Assembly: GCF_023015765.1 (NCBI RefSeq)
Contig: NZ_JALKAL010000013.1
Span: forward strand, 49,846-113,845
Direction: 5' to 3'
Source: Ornithinimicrobium sp. F0845
GTDB lineage: Bacteria; Actinomycetota; Actinomycetes; Actinomycetales; Dermatophilaceae
DNA length: 64,000 nt
In this document: positions 16,693-27,906 of the stretch, one piece after another
Numbering within the stretch: the stretch's first letter is position 1
Layout of the letters: each line of letters opens with the position of its first letter
The notes under the pieces: model-generated
Told to the model about the DNA's origin: nothing
Seen by the model: the letters and a program-made list of their open reading frames with translations, nothing else
Database searches by the model: none
Translations under genes and position numbers: made by a program

Positions 16693-16729
16693 CCGCACGA
16701 CGGTTCAGGGGAACGGACGGAGCACACCG

Positions 16730-17806
16730 GTGGAGCGCAGCCACGAGGAGTCCTTGCGTTCCACCCTGGCCGCCGTGGCGCCCGGCACCGAGCTGCGGGA
16801 CGGGCTCGAGCGGATCCTGAGGGGCAACACCGGGGCTCTGGTAGTCCTCGGCTACGACAAGTCCGTGGAGGCGATCTGCTCCGGCGGGTTCGAGCTCGAC
16901 GTCGAGTTCTCCAGCACCCGGTTGCGCGAGCTCGCCAAGATGGACGGCGCGATCGTCCTGGACCGCGACGGCACCCGCATCCTGCGCGCGGCGACGCAAC
17001 TGGTGCCCGACCCCTCCATCGAGACCCGCGAGAGCGGCACCCGGCACCGCACGGCGGAGCGGGTCGCCAAGCAGACCGGGCACCCGGTCGTCTCGGTGAG
17101 CCAGTCCATGGCGATCGTCGCCGTCTACGTCAGGGGCCTGCGCCACGTCCTCGAGGCCTCGACCGCGATCCTGTCCCGCGCCAACCAGGCGCTGCAGACC
17201 CTGGAGCGCTACAAGTCCCGGCTGGACGAGGTGAGCAGCAACCTCTCCGCCCTGGAGATCGAGGACCTGGTGACCATCCGCGACGTCACAGCGGTGCTGC
17301 AGCGCCTGGAGATGGTGCGGCGGATCAGCGAGGAGATCGCGCAGTACGCCCTGGAGCTCGGCACCGACGGTCGCCTGATGAACCTCCAGCTGGATGAGCT
17401 CACCGGCGGCCTCGGCAACGACCGCGAGCTGGTGATCCGCGACTACGCCGAGCACGTCATCGACGGGTCGTCGGTGGCCGCGGTCCTGGACTGCCTCTCC
17501 TCGGTCAGCGGCACCGACCTGCTCGACCTGACCTCCGCAGCGCGCTGCCTGGGCTTCACCGTGGTCGGCGACGGCCTGGACGCGAGCATCAGCCCGCGTG
17601 GCTACCGCCTGCTCTCGCGCATCCCCCGCCTGCCCTCGGTGGTCATCGACCGCCTCGTGGAGCAGTTCGGCAGTCTGCAGGCGCTGCTCTCGGCCAGTCT
17701 CGAGGACCTGATGACGGTCGAGGGTGTCGGTGAGGGACGGGCCCGTGCGGTGCGCGAGGGCCTGTCCCGCCTGGCCGAGTCGAGCATCCTCGAACGCTAC
17801 GTGTGA
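16730..17806 (+). CDS. disA: DNA integrity scanning diadenylate cyclase DisA
   Basis: Makes cyclic di-AMP from two ATP and scans DNA for branched structures. The 358-residue protein has an N-terminal DAC domain with the catalytic motifs [11 protein letters not shown] and [15 protein letters not shown], a central helical spine, and C-terminal HhH DNA-binding segments ([30 protein letters not shown]). The frame is open upstream of 16730, but the GTG there gives the family-typical [25 protein letters not shown] start and has GGAG 7 nt upstream. It overlaps mutY by GTGA, which links damage sensing and base-excision repair in one message. Confidence 0.96.
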   Translation: MERSHEESLRSTLAAVAPGTELRDGLERILRGNTGALVVLGYDKSVEAICSGGFELDVEFSSTRLRELAKMDGAIVLDRDGTRILRAATQLVPDPSIETRESGTRHRTAERVAKQTGHPVVSVSQSMAIVAVYVRGLRHVLEASTAILSRANQALQTLERYKSRLDEVSSNLSALEIEDLVTIRDVTAVLQRLEMVRRISEEIAQYALELGTDGRLMNLQLDELTGGLGNDRELVIRDYAEHVIDGSSVAAVLDCLSSVSGTDLLDLTSAARCLGFTVVGDGLDASISPRGYRLLSRIPRLPSVVIDRLVEQFGSLQALLSASLEDLMTVEGVGEGRARAVREGLSRLAESSILERYV

Positions 17807-18738
17807 GCCGCGCCGTCACCGCTCGCGACCGCGCCGGCCGCGCCGCCACCGATCGCGACCTCGCCGGTCGTCACCTCCTGGACCCACTGCTGGACTGGTT
17901 TGCCGGGCACGCGCGGGACCTCCCGTGGCGCCGTCCCGACTGCTCACCGTGGGGAGTCCTCGTCTCCGAGGTGATGCTGCAGCAGACGCCCGTCTCCCGC
18001 GTGGAGCCGGTCTGGCGGGAGTGGCTGGCCCGCTGGCCGGAGCCGGCGGACCTGGCGGCGGAGGCTGCCGGTGAGGCCGTGCGCGCCTGGGGCCGGTTGG
18101 GCTATCCCCGCCGCGCCCTCCGCCTGCACGCCTGTGCCGTGGCCCTGACCGCCGAGCACCACGGACAGGTCCCCGCCGACGTGGGCGCACTCCGTGCGTT
18201 GCCGGGGATCGGGCAGTACACCGCCGCGGCCGTCGGTGCCTTCGCATTCGGTCTCCGGTCGGCCGTGGTCGACACCAACGTCCGTCGGGTCCAGGCCCGT
18301 GCCGTCACGGGGACCCCCCTCCCCGCCCCGTCGCTGACCGCGGCGGAGATGCGCCTGGCCGAACAGCTGCTGCCCGAGGACCCGGCGACGGCAGCGCGCT
18401 GGAGCATCGCGGTCATGGAGCTCGGCGCGCTGGTGTGCACCGCCCGCTCCCCCGCCTGTCCCCGGTGTCCACTGCGGGAGACCTGCGCCTGGGTGGCTGC
18501 CGGCTCCCCGGCCTACGACGGTCCAGCGCGGCGCGGTCAGGCGTGGGAGGGCACCGACCGGCAGTGCCGCGGGGTGATCGTGGCCGCGCTGCGGGAGTCG
18601 GCCGACCCGCTCACGGTGACCGACCTGGCCGCCCGCTGGCCCGACGCGGACCAGTTCACCCGCGCGCTGGCGGGGCTGCTCACGGACGGGCTGGCCGAAC
18701 GGTCCGCGGACGACCGGATCCGGCTCCCTGGTCTCTGA
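17803..18738 (+). CDS. mutY: A/G-specific adenine DNA glycosylase
   Basis: Removes adenine mispaired with 8-oxoguanine. The 311-residue protein shows [12 protein letters not shown], the helix-hairpin-helix [18 protein letters not shown] with the catalytic aspartate in [11 protein letters not shown], and the 4Fe-4S motif C-x6-C-x2-C-x5-C ([18 protein letters not shown]). The C-terminal part is short and has no Nudix-like 8-oxoG recognition domain, as in many actinobacteria. The first 25 residues are Arg/Ala-rich and poorly conserved, so a later start is possible. It overlaps disA by 4 bp. Its 3' end overlaps the convergent regulator gene by 59 bp. Confidence 0.94.
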   Translation: MSRAVTARDRAGRAATDRDLAGRHLLDPLLDWFAGHARDLPWRRPDCSPWGVLVSEVMLQQTPVSRVEPVWREWLARWPEPADLAAEAAGEAVRAWGRLGYPRRALRLHACAVALTAEHHGQVPADVGALRALPGIGQYTAAAVGAFAFGLRSAVVDTNVRRVQARAVTGTPLPAPSLTAAEMRLAEQLLPEDPATAARWSIAVMELGALVCTARSPACPRCPLRETCAWVAAGSPAYDGPARRGQAWEGTDRQCRGVIVAALRESADPLTVTDLAARWPDADQFTRALAGLLTDGLAERSADDRIRLPGL

Positions 18739-19279
18739 GCGCGCGGAACCCCACCCCGCGCACCGCCTCGATGATCACCGGGGCGTGCTCACGACCGAGC
18801 TTGGCCCGCAGCCGCTTAACCACCGCGTGCACCTGGCTCGCATCACCCAGATGATCGGTGCCCCACACCTGCCGGACCAGCTCGTCGTAGCGCCACACCC
18901 GGCCCGGCTCGCGGATCAGCTGGCGCAGCAGCGCGAACTCCAGGGGGGTCAGCGACACCTCGACCTGCCCGAACTCGATGGCGTGCCGGTCCTCGTGCAC
19001 GGTCAGCTGGCTGTCCGCCCCGCCGTCAGGTGCGGACCCTCGCTCGGGCGGGCCTTCCGGAGCCATCACCTGCTGGGCCATCGCCACCGACGGGACGACG
19101 AGGACGGCTGCCGAGGGATCGAGCTGGGCCAGGAGTGAGGCGCGGTGCTGCTCGTCGGGGGCAACCAGGACGACCAGGGCCGATGATCGTGCGGCGTGCC
19201 CCCGTTCGAGAACGGGATCCGTGACTGCTGCTGCCTGCCCCAATGCCGTGCTCCTCCCCGCGACCCTCGCGACCTGCAC
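18680..19279 (-). CDS. OmpR/PhoB-type winged-helix regulator with a reduced receiver (copy 1)
   Basis: 199-residue probable transcription factor. The C-terminal winged helix (residues about 95-183) is of OmpR/PhoB type: VSLTPLEFALLRQLI, VWRYDELVRQVWG, VHAVVKRLRAKLG and [11 protein letters not shown]. The N-terminus keeps only about 45 residues resembling the first half of a receiver (ALVVLVAPDEQHRASLL, then AVLVVPSVAMAQQVM) with no phosphoacceptor aspartate, so classical histidine-kinase control is unlikely. It is related to the protein at 24198-24947; both lie on the minus strand either side of the subtilase gene. GTG start without a clear Shine-Dalgarno site. Confidence 0.85.
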   Translation of the reverse strand: MQVARVAGRSTALGQAAAVTDPVLERGHAARSSALVVLVAPDEQHRASLLAQLDPSAAVLVVPSVAMAQQVMAPEGPPERGSAPDGGADSQLTVHEDRHAIEFGQVEVSLTPLEFALLRQLIREPGRVWRYDELVRQVWGTDHLGDASQVHAVVKRLRAKLGREHAPVIIEAVRGVGFRALRDQGAGSGRPRTVRPARP

Positions 19280-19348
19280 TCAACTTGCCCTGTACCCCTG
19301 GGTAAGGCAACACATTTGGCGAAGGCTTTAACCAACCGTAACGACCAT

Positions 19349-19385
19349 GTGACACAGACCACGTCTTTTGTCGTAAAAGTGTCAC
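19349..19385. promoter_or_regulatory. Inverted repeat upstream of regulator copy 1
   Basis: Perfect 7-bp arms GTGACAC (19349-19355) and GTGTCAC (19379-19385), 23 bp apart, enclose an AT-richer centre. They sit 70-106 bp upstream of the regulator start and are a possible operator. Confidence 0.35.
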
Positions 19386-19493
19386 GCGTCCTCGGCCCGG
19401 TGCGCAGACGAACATGCGAATCACCGACGCGATGATCAATCCATGCCTCTCGCGCTCGGGTCACGTTCGTGTCGACAGCCCGGCCACGGCACG

Positions 19494-19534
19494 GGGACGG
19501 CCCGCCCGGAGCAGTGCTCCGGACGGGCCGTCCC
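19494..19534 (-). terminator. Terminator of the subtilase gene
   Basis: A GGGACGGCCCG...CGGGCCGTCCC stem extended by CCCGGAGCA/TGCTCCGG, about 19 bp with one bulge and a tight loop, lies 24 bp after the subtilase stop. Confidence 0.8.
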
Positions 19535-19558
19535 GTCAGACGATCCTTCTGGTGGTGA

Positions 19559-22500
19559 TCAGCAGCCGATCTTCGGCAGCGTGAAGTTCACCGTGCGGAC
19601 CGTGCCACGCGCGGGGTTGGCTGTGGCGAACTTCGGCCGCCAGCCGTCCTTGGCGGCGATGATCTGCACGCCACCGGGCCGCGTGTTCTGGGTGTTCACC
19701 CACGTGGCGTAGTCACCGTCAGCGTCGGTGGCCAGCACCCAACCCGGGTGGTCCGTCCGGGTCGGCGTGATGTCGACCGTGGCGCCCTCGATGGGCACCG
19801 TGACGGTGTCGCAGTCCACGCCGGAGACGTTGCCCATCAGCTTGCCCCACGGACGGGGCGGCGAGACGTTCATCGTCACCGGGATGGTGTCGAAGGACTG
19901 CGGGGTGTTGGCCTTCACCCGGATGCCGGCGGTGTAGACGCCCGGCTGGGCGACGTTGCCGTCGGTGGTCACGTCGACCGTGACGCTCTCCCCGGCAGGG
20001 ACAGTGACCTCGGTCGCGCTCAGCGAGAGCCACGAGACGTCGGCGCCGGCTGCGCCGCAGTCGTCGAAGCCCGGCAGGAACTCGGCGTCGGCCGTGGCGT
20101 TGAAGTTGCCGGAGGAGCCACCGAACTTGCCGAACCCGCACGCCGCCGCACCACGGTAGACCGCGGTGTTGGAGTTGGGCAGGTCGATCCACTCACCGCT
20201 TGCCGTGTCGTAGGCGAAGGTGGCGTTGGTGATGGTGCCACCCTGCACACCACCGTTCACGATGAGCATCCCGTTGGCCGCCGCGTACTGGCTGGCCCAG
20301 GTGTCCACCGGGGCGTCCGCAATGGCCGTCCAGGTGTCCGTGTCCGGGGTGTAGACGTAGCTGTCCGCGGTGCCACTGGCACCACCGTTGCCACCGGTGC
20401 AGTAGATCTCACCGTCGATGCCGCCACACGAGGCGAAGGCCGCCGGCGCCGGGTAGTCGGCCAGCGTCTCCCAGGTGTCGCTCGCCGGGTCGTAGGCCGT
20501 GACGGCGCTCGACATCGGCGTGCAGTCGGAGGTCGAGCAGCCACCGATGGAGTAGAGCTTGCCATCGACGACCGCCTGACCGGCGGCAGACACCGCGGAC
20601 GGGTTGTCCGCCACGGCCGTCCAGCTGTCGGCGCCCTCGTCGTAGACGAAGGTCTCACCGGTGGTGCCGGACGCGACCCAACCGCCGGAGACGACGATCT
20701 CGCCGTTGACGACACCAGCCGTCACCGCGTTGCGTGCACTGGGCAGCGGCGCCACCGCGGTCCACGCCATGGCCTCGGCGTCGTAGCGGAGCACGTCGGC
20801 GTAGGACGCCGATCCCGAACCACCCGTGATGAGGTACCACGTGCCGTCCAGGTTGACCGCGCGACCGTCCATGTTGACGCTGGGCAGCTGCGGCAGGTCG
20901 GTCCACGGCGCCTCAGCGACGCCACGGCCGGCCGGCTCGCTCTGCGCGGCGAAACCGTTGGCGTGCTGGGCGAACGAGACCTCGGCCTCGATCTCCTGCA
21001 GTGGGGCGCCCTCGGCCTCGTGCATCTCGCTCATCAGCTCCTTGGTGCCGTCGGCACGCAGGATCTCGAAGTCACCCGCGACCTCGGACAGCGTCACCTC
21101 GGCGCTGCCGGAGCCGCTGTTGGTGATGACGAGCTGGTCGGTCACCGAGTCACCCAGCTCCAGGTAGGTGGTGATCGCGTCGGGCGCGATCTCCAGGAAC
21201 CCGGAGCCGAGGGTGAAGTCGGCGCGCACGGCGCCGTCCGACACCACGTCGACCGACTGCGTCTGGGTCTCGTAACCACGGGCGGCGGCCTCGAAGTCGT
21301 GCGCACCGGTCAGCGTGGAGAAGATCCAGTAGAAACCGTCGCCGAGGTTCTCGTCGTCCGGGGTAGCCACCGTCACTCCGGACTCCTCCGGAGCGTCGAC
21401 GCTGGTCACCGTCGCGCCGACGATGCCCTCACCGGTCTCGGTGCTGGACACCGTGCCGACGACGTAGCCGCCGTCGATCGACGGGTCACAGGTGCGGTTG
21501 CCGATGAAGACGTCGTCAACCATCCACCACCAGTCCCAGTCGGCATCGCCCATGTGGAAGCGGACGCGCACGTCGGACTCGCCGGCGGCCTCAGGCATCG
21601 GCAGGACATCCTCGCGGGGACCGCGGACATCCTCCATCTGGTGCAGGATGTTGATCCAGGTCTCACCGCCGTCGATGCTGTAGTCGACGTCGGCGAACTC
21701 ACCACTGAGGTAGTTGAAGTCCTGCTTGAAGCCGACGACCGGTGCCTCCAGCGCGCTCATGTCCACCGACGGGCTGACCAGGGAGGTGTCCTGGGTCCCG
21801 CCGGAGCCGTGGTAGTCGCTGTCCATGATGGCGAAGTTGCCTTCGCCGCCGGCCAGGTTGTCCCGGGCGTTCGGGTTGTCAAAGAGCCACACCTGACCGC
21901 TGTCGATGTGGTCAACCACGGACCAGCCCTCAGGCACCTCGGTGCCATCGAAGGTCTCGATCACGCCGTCGGAGTTGTGGGCGTACCCGGGGGCGATGCA
22001 GCTGTCCACGTTCACCAGGACCTCGACGTCCACGACGGCCGCCGGCGCGTTGCGCGCGCTCTTGCGCGACCCGGTGATCGAGGCACCCGTGTGGTCGACC
22101 GTGACGGTGGCCGTCTCGTAGCCGGGGTACTGCGCGGTGACCTCCAGGGTGTACTCAGCACCCGTCGGCAGCGACAGCGTGTACTCGCCCGTGGCCGGGT
22201 CGGTGTAGGTGCTCACGTCCGTCCCGACCACGCTCACCTTGGCGTAGACCGGCCAGCCGTGGCCGGACCCGTCCGTGACCGTGCCGGAGACCGGCGCGGA
22301 CGCCTGGGCGTCCAGGGCGAAGTCGAGCGTGACCGTTCCCTCTGCGGTGACGGTCGCGGTCGCGGTCTCGGTGCCGTAGCCGAACTTGGAGACGGTGACC
22401 TCGTAGTCACCGGCCACGAGCAGCGCGGAGTACGCGCCCGCCTCGTCGGTCACCAGGTTCCGCTCCAGTTCACCCACGACGTCGACGGAGGCCCCGGCGA

Positions 22501-24004
22501 TCGCGTCGCCCGTGCTGGCGTCGGTAACCGTCCCGGTGAGGGTGCCGGTCTCGCCCGTGGGCGCGGCGTCGATCAGTGCGAGCGCGTCGAGGCGGCCCTC
22601 GCCGAAGACGTTGTTGTCGTCGGCGGTGCCACCGCACGTCAGGTTCTCGGTGTCGATCGCGGTGCCGTCGAGCAGTGCCCGCGTGCCCTCGATGTCACCG
22701 ACAAGACCCGGCGCAGCCGACCAGAGCAGCGCGACAGCGCCAGCGGCGTGCGGCGAGGCCATCGAGGTGCCGGAGTAGTTCGCGTAGCCGCTGCCGGGGA
22801 CGGACGAACGGACGTTGGATCCAGGAGCCGAGATGTTGGGCTTGATCTCACCGTCCTGGCCGTAGCCCTTCCCGGAGGTGTTCGAGATCGTGTGGCTGGA
22901 GTTGTAGTTGCCGACCGAGTAGGTGATGATCCGGCTACCCGGGGAGCCCGAGGTGTTGCACGCCGGGCCACTGTTGCCGTTGGCCCACATGCTGAAGATC
23001 CCCGCGGCGTCCCAGGCCTCGATGACGTCTTCCATGAAGGGGTCGTTGCTCGGCAGCGTGGACCCCCAGGAGTTGTTGATGATGTTGGGTCGCTTGGAGG
23101 TGTCCGGCTCGCTGCCGTCCAGCTTGGTCGGTGCGAGCATCCACTCACCGGAGTCGATGAGGGCCTGGTCGGTGGGGCAGCAACCGTTGGCCGCGATCCA
23201 GGTCGCACCGGGAGCGACGCCGATCTGGTTCTCGCCACCGTCGTCACCCACCATGGTGCCCATCGTGTGCGTGCCGTGCCCGTTCAGGTCGGCCGGCTGG
23301 TCCGGCGAGGTGCCGGCCGCGTCATACCAGTTGTAGTCGTGCGTGAAGGTGCCGTCACCGTTGTTGCCGCGGTACTGGTTCACCACCGCCGGGTGGTCGT
23401 ACTGCACACCGGTGTCGATGTTGGCGATCACGATGCCCTCGCCGTGGACGCCGTAGGTGCTCCACACGTCGTCCGCATTGATGTCCGCGATGCCCCACTC
23501 GACTGCCGAGGGAGACATCTCCGGCTCGCCCTTCTCCAGCTCGGGCGCCTCGTAGGTCCTGGTCGGATAGATGCCCTCGACGCCAGAGCTCGCGGCGAGG
23601 GTGGTGACCAGTTCCTGGTCACCACCCTGGATGCGGATGGCGTTGGTGGCCCAGAACGCCTTGAACTCGACGCCGTCGGCCTCGAGCTGGGCACGGATGT
23701 CCTTCTGGCTGGCCTCCGCGGTCTCGGTGAGCGCGGAGTACACCGCCTTGCCGCGCGCGTCCCAGTCGTCGATCGACGCGAACTGCGACATGTCGGGACG
23801 CGCGTCGAAGCGCACCCAGAAATCGGTGGCGCCCTTCTCCTCGATCTGGGCGGTCACCTCCTCATTGATATTGCTAGCTCCCAGATCTGCCAGTGGCATT
23901 GGGGGCTCGGCGCTCGCGCCGGTCATACCTAACCCCGACGCCACGAGCGATGCGCCGGCAATACCTGCCAGCCATCGGCGCGCACGGTGTCCGTGTACGG
24001 CCAC
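19559..24004 (-). CDS. Secreted S8 subtilase with carboxypeptidase-regulatory-like, MAM-like and Kelch-like domains
   Basis: 1481-residue exported serine protease of bacillopeptidase-F/Vpr type. The GTG at 24004 was chosen because GGAGGAGGA precedes it and the first residues form a signal peptide (RARRWLAGIAGASLVASGLG, cleavage after ASA). An I9-like propeptide covers about residues 40-155. The catalytic triad is Asp197 (NIDTGVQYDHP), His243 (NGHGTHTMG) and Ser414 (GTSMASPHAAG), with the oxyanion Asn in NGNSGPA. Downstream are two TVTD-type carboxypeptidase-regulatory beta domains, a CUB/MAM-like module (FDGTEVPEGW, WWMVDDVFIG), a further TVSSTETGEGIVGA domain, then five or so Kelch-like repeats (NLDGTWYLITGG, VNGEIVVSGG, VDGKLYSIGG, IDGEIYCTGG) and a last regulatory-like domain. 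No sortase or anchor signal is seen, so it is probably released. Two winged-helix regulators flank it. Confidence 0.92.
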   Translation of the reverse strand: MAVHGHRARRWLAGIAGASLVASGLGMTGASAEPPMPLADLGASNINEEVTAQIEEKGATDFWVRFDARPDMSQFASIDDWDARGKAVYSALTETAEASQKDIRAQLEADGVEFKAFWATNAIRIQGGDQELVTTLAASSGVEGIYPTRTYEAPELEKGEPEMSPSAVEWGIADINADDVWSTYGVHGEGIVIANIDTGVQYDHPAVVNQYRGNNGDGTFTHDYNWYDAAGTSPDQPADLNGHGTHTMGTMVGDDGGENQIGVAPGATWIAANGCCPTDQALIDSGEWMLAPTKLDGSEPDTSKRPNIINNSWGSTLPSNDPFMEDVIEAWDAAGIFSMWANGNSGPACNTSGSPGSRIITYSVGNYNSSHTISNTSGKGYGQDGEIKPNISAPGSNVRSSVPGSGYANYSGTSMASPHAAGAVALLWSAAPGLVGDIEGTRALLDGTAIDTENLTCGGTADDNNVFGEGRLDALALIDAAPTGETGTLTGTVTDASTGDAIAGASVDVVGELERNLVTDEAGAYSALLVAGDYEVTVSKFGYGTETATATVTAEGTVTLDFALDAQASAPVSGTVTDGSGHGWPVYAKVSVVGTDVSTYTDPATGEYTLSLPTGAEYTLEVTAQYPGYETATVTVDHTGASITGSRKSARNAPAAVVDVEVLVNVDSCIAPGYAHNSDGVIETFDGTEVPEGWSVVDHIDSGQVWLFDNPNARDNLAGGEGNFAIMDSDYHGSGGTQDTSLVSPSVDMSALEAPVVGFKQDFNYLSGEFADVDYSIDGGETWINILHQMEDVRGPREDVLPMPEAAGESDVRVRFHMGDADWDWWWMVDDVFIGNRTCDPSIDGGYVVGTVSSTETGEGIVGATVTSVDAPEESGVTVATPDDENLGDGFYWIFSTLTGAHDFEAAARGYETQTQSVDVVSDGAVRADFTLGSGFLEIAPDAITTYLELGDSVTDQLVITNSGSGSAEVTLSEVAGDFEILRADGTKELMSEMHEAEGAPLQEIEAEVSFAQHANGFAAQSEPAGRGVAEAPWTDLPQLPSVNMDGRAVNLDGTWYLITGGSGSASYADVLRYDAEAMAWTAVAPLPSARNAVTAGVVNGEIVVSGGWVASGTTGETFVYDEGADSWTAVADNPSAVSAAGQAVVDGKLYSIGGCSTSDCTPMSSAVTAYDPASDTWETLADYPAPAAFASCGGIDGEIYCTGGNGGASGTADSYVYTPDTDTWTAIADAPVDTWASQYAAANGMLIVNGGVQGGTITNATFAYDTASGEWIDLPNSNTAVYRGAAACGFGKFGGSSGNFNATADAEFLPGFDDCGAAGADVSWLSLSATEVTVPAGESVTVDVTTDGNVAQPGVYTAGIRVKANTPQSFDTIPVTMNVSPPRPWGKLMGNVSGVDCDTVTVPIEGATVDITPTRTDHPGWVLATDADGDYATWVNTQNTRPGGVQIIAAKDGWRPKFATANPARGTVRTVNFTLPKIGC

Positions 24005-24058
24005 GACTCCTCCTCCATACGGTGGGTGACACCGGGGATTTCCCCCGGATATCACCTG

Positions 24059-24087
24059 AACCTAGGAAGACCCTGGGAGCCGGACAA
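24059..24087 (-). promoter_or_regulatory. Promoter of the subtilase gene
   Basis: On the minus strand, -35 TTGTCC (24082-24087), 17-nt spacer, -10 TAGGTT (24059-24064). The predicted start near 24052 leaves a leader of about 48 nt. Confidence 0.65.
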
Positions 24088-24100
24088 CGACATCACATGG

Positions 24101-24137
24101 GCAACTCGTAGACAACGTAAACAACTGTCGGACAACG
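24101..24137 (-). promoter_or_regulatory. Direct GTTGT/GTTGC repeats upstream of the subtilase promoter
   Basis: On the plus strand ACAAC/GCAAC units begin at 24101, 24112, 24121 and 24132, spaced 11, 9 and 11 bp, and end about 14 bp before the -35 element. A further unit overlaps the -35 itself. Near-helical direct repeats are the usual binding pattern of OmpR/PhoB-type activators. Confidence 0.5.
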
Positions 24138-24197
24138 GGATTCACCTGGACAGCACAGACTTGCCGCCACAGCGTGGCGGCCCGTGACGGTGCGGTC

Positions 24198-24947
24198 CTA
24201 GTTGCCGGCCGCCTCCCCTGTCGCACTGGCCCGAGGGTGGCGGGCGAGGCGGAACCCGAGGCCGCGCACGGCCTCGACGGCGAGCGGCGCACCGAGCTCG
24301 GCCAGCTTGAGCCGTAGCCGGCCGATCGCCGCATGCATGTGTGCGCCGTTGCCCAGGTAGGCGGTGTGCCAACCGACCTGGGAGAGCTGCTCGAAGGTGG
24401 CCACCTCACCAACTCGCGGCAGGAGGTACTTCAGCAGCGCGAACTCCAGCCGGGTGAGAGTCACCTCGTGCTCGCCCAGGGCCAGCGACAACCGGTCCTC
24501 GCGCAACCGCAGGGTCCGGTCCGTCAGAGTCGTCCGGGGATCCGCACCGCCAGGGTGCCCGGATCCCCCGCCGGTGGCCCCGCGCAGCCGCCCGGCCCGC
24601 TGTCCTGGTGTCCGCTGGGGGCCGGTGCGCCGGTCGACGGAGGCGCCGGGCAGCTGCGTCAGCACCCGACGCGCCTGGGCGATCGTGCTCGCGAGCAGGA
24701 TCGGCGACTCGACAGGGATGCCAGAAGTCAGGGCGAGACGCTCTTCCTGCGTGTCGGCGACGATGACCACGAGGGGCTCCCTCGACGAGGCCACGGCCGG
24801 CTCCGGGAGCGCGCCGGAGGATGCGTCGTGCGCTGGCCTGCTGGCTGCGTCCACCCGCTGATGCACCTCCCCGTCCCCGCTGGGCACGATCGGAACAGAC
24901 CGTGTGCCACCTTTATCCAGCACCCGGCCTGCGTCGAGCAAGGGCAT
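24198..24947 (-). CDS. OmpR/PhoB-type winged-helix regulator with a reduced receiver (copy 2)
   Basis: 249-residue probable transcription factor related to the protein at 18680-19279. A C-terminal winged helix (VTLTRLEFALLKYLLP, ATFEQLSQVGWHTAYLG, MHAAIGRLRLKLAELG, EAVRGLGFRLARHP) follows a reduced receiver-like segment (LVVIVADTQEERLAL, ILLASTIAQARRVL) and a Gly/Arg-rich linker. No phosphorylatable aspartate is visible at the usual place. The ATG at 24947 is the most likely start; the open frame continues to 25301 but into non-coding sequence. It is transcribed towards the subtilase gene, 193 bp downstream, and is the best candidate regulator for the direct repeats there. Confidence 0.8.
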   Translation of the reverse strand: MPLLDAGRVLDKGGTRSVPIVPSGDGEVHQRVDAASRPAHDASSGALPEPAVASSREPLVVIVADTQEERLALTSGIPVESPILLASTIAQARRVLTQLPGASVDRRTGPQRTPGQRAGRLRGATGGGSGHPGGADPRTTLTDRTLRLREDRLSLALGEHEVTLTRLEFALLKYLLPRVGEVATFEQLSQVGWHTAYLGNGAHMHAAIGRLRLKLAELGAPLAVEAVRGLGFRLARHPRASATGEAAGN

Positions 24948-25161
24948 TGACACAGATTTGACCCAAAGTTTGCGATCCCCAGTGGCCCTCCTGGGACTGG
25001 CTCGGCCACGGGCCATGTCGACCGCCCGCACTTGTCGGCAGCACGTGGGGACGACGCGGTCCGCGGCACGTCCGGGGACGACAACGCGCCACCCACCTGG
25101 TGGTGGGTGGCGCGTCCGGCCGGTGCCGGTGAAGCGGAGGGGCTCAGTCGTTCCAGGGGCC

Positions 25162-27672
<2,511 letters not shown>

Positions 27673-27804
27673 CGTCACTCCTGACAATCGATCCGGGTAG
27701 TCGAACGCTGGACGCACGCCCCACTACCCTGATGCTACTTGCGTCTGCTGTGCCAACGCCGTCGTGCGGTGCACTGTTCCACACCCAGCGCGAGAGGTCG
27801 GCCG

Positions 27805-27818
27805 TGTTCGCCCACGGC
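27805..27818. promoter_or_regulatory. ClgR-type operator between clpC and the lipoprotein gene
   Basis: GTTCGCCCACGGCG fits both the Streptomyces GTTCGC-N5-GCG rule and the corynebacterial CGCYNANRGCG core. It lies 133 bp upstream of clpC, a standard ClgR target, and 89 bp upstream of the divergent lipoprotein gene. Confidence 0.6.
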
Positions 27819-27906
27819 GTAGCATTCACGGCCGCCGTTCAGGAAGGTGGGTCATAATCACCGCCGCACCACCCGCAACGGCCACCGGCCGACTAGGAGT
27901 TCCCCC

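Noticed and set aside
19748..23932. A 1394-codon open frame on the plus strand opposite the subtilase gene
   Set aside because: It is the mirror of the coding strand in high-G+C DNA. The translation is Arg/Val/Gly-rich with no motifs, while the minus strand has a signal peptide, catalytic triad and domains.
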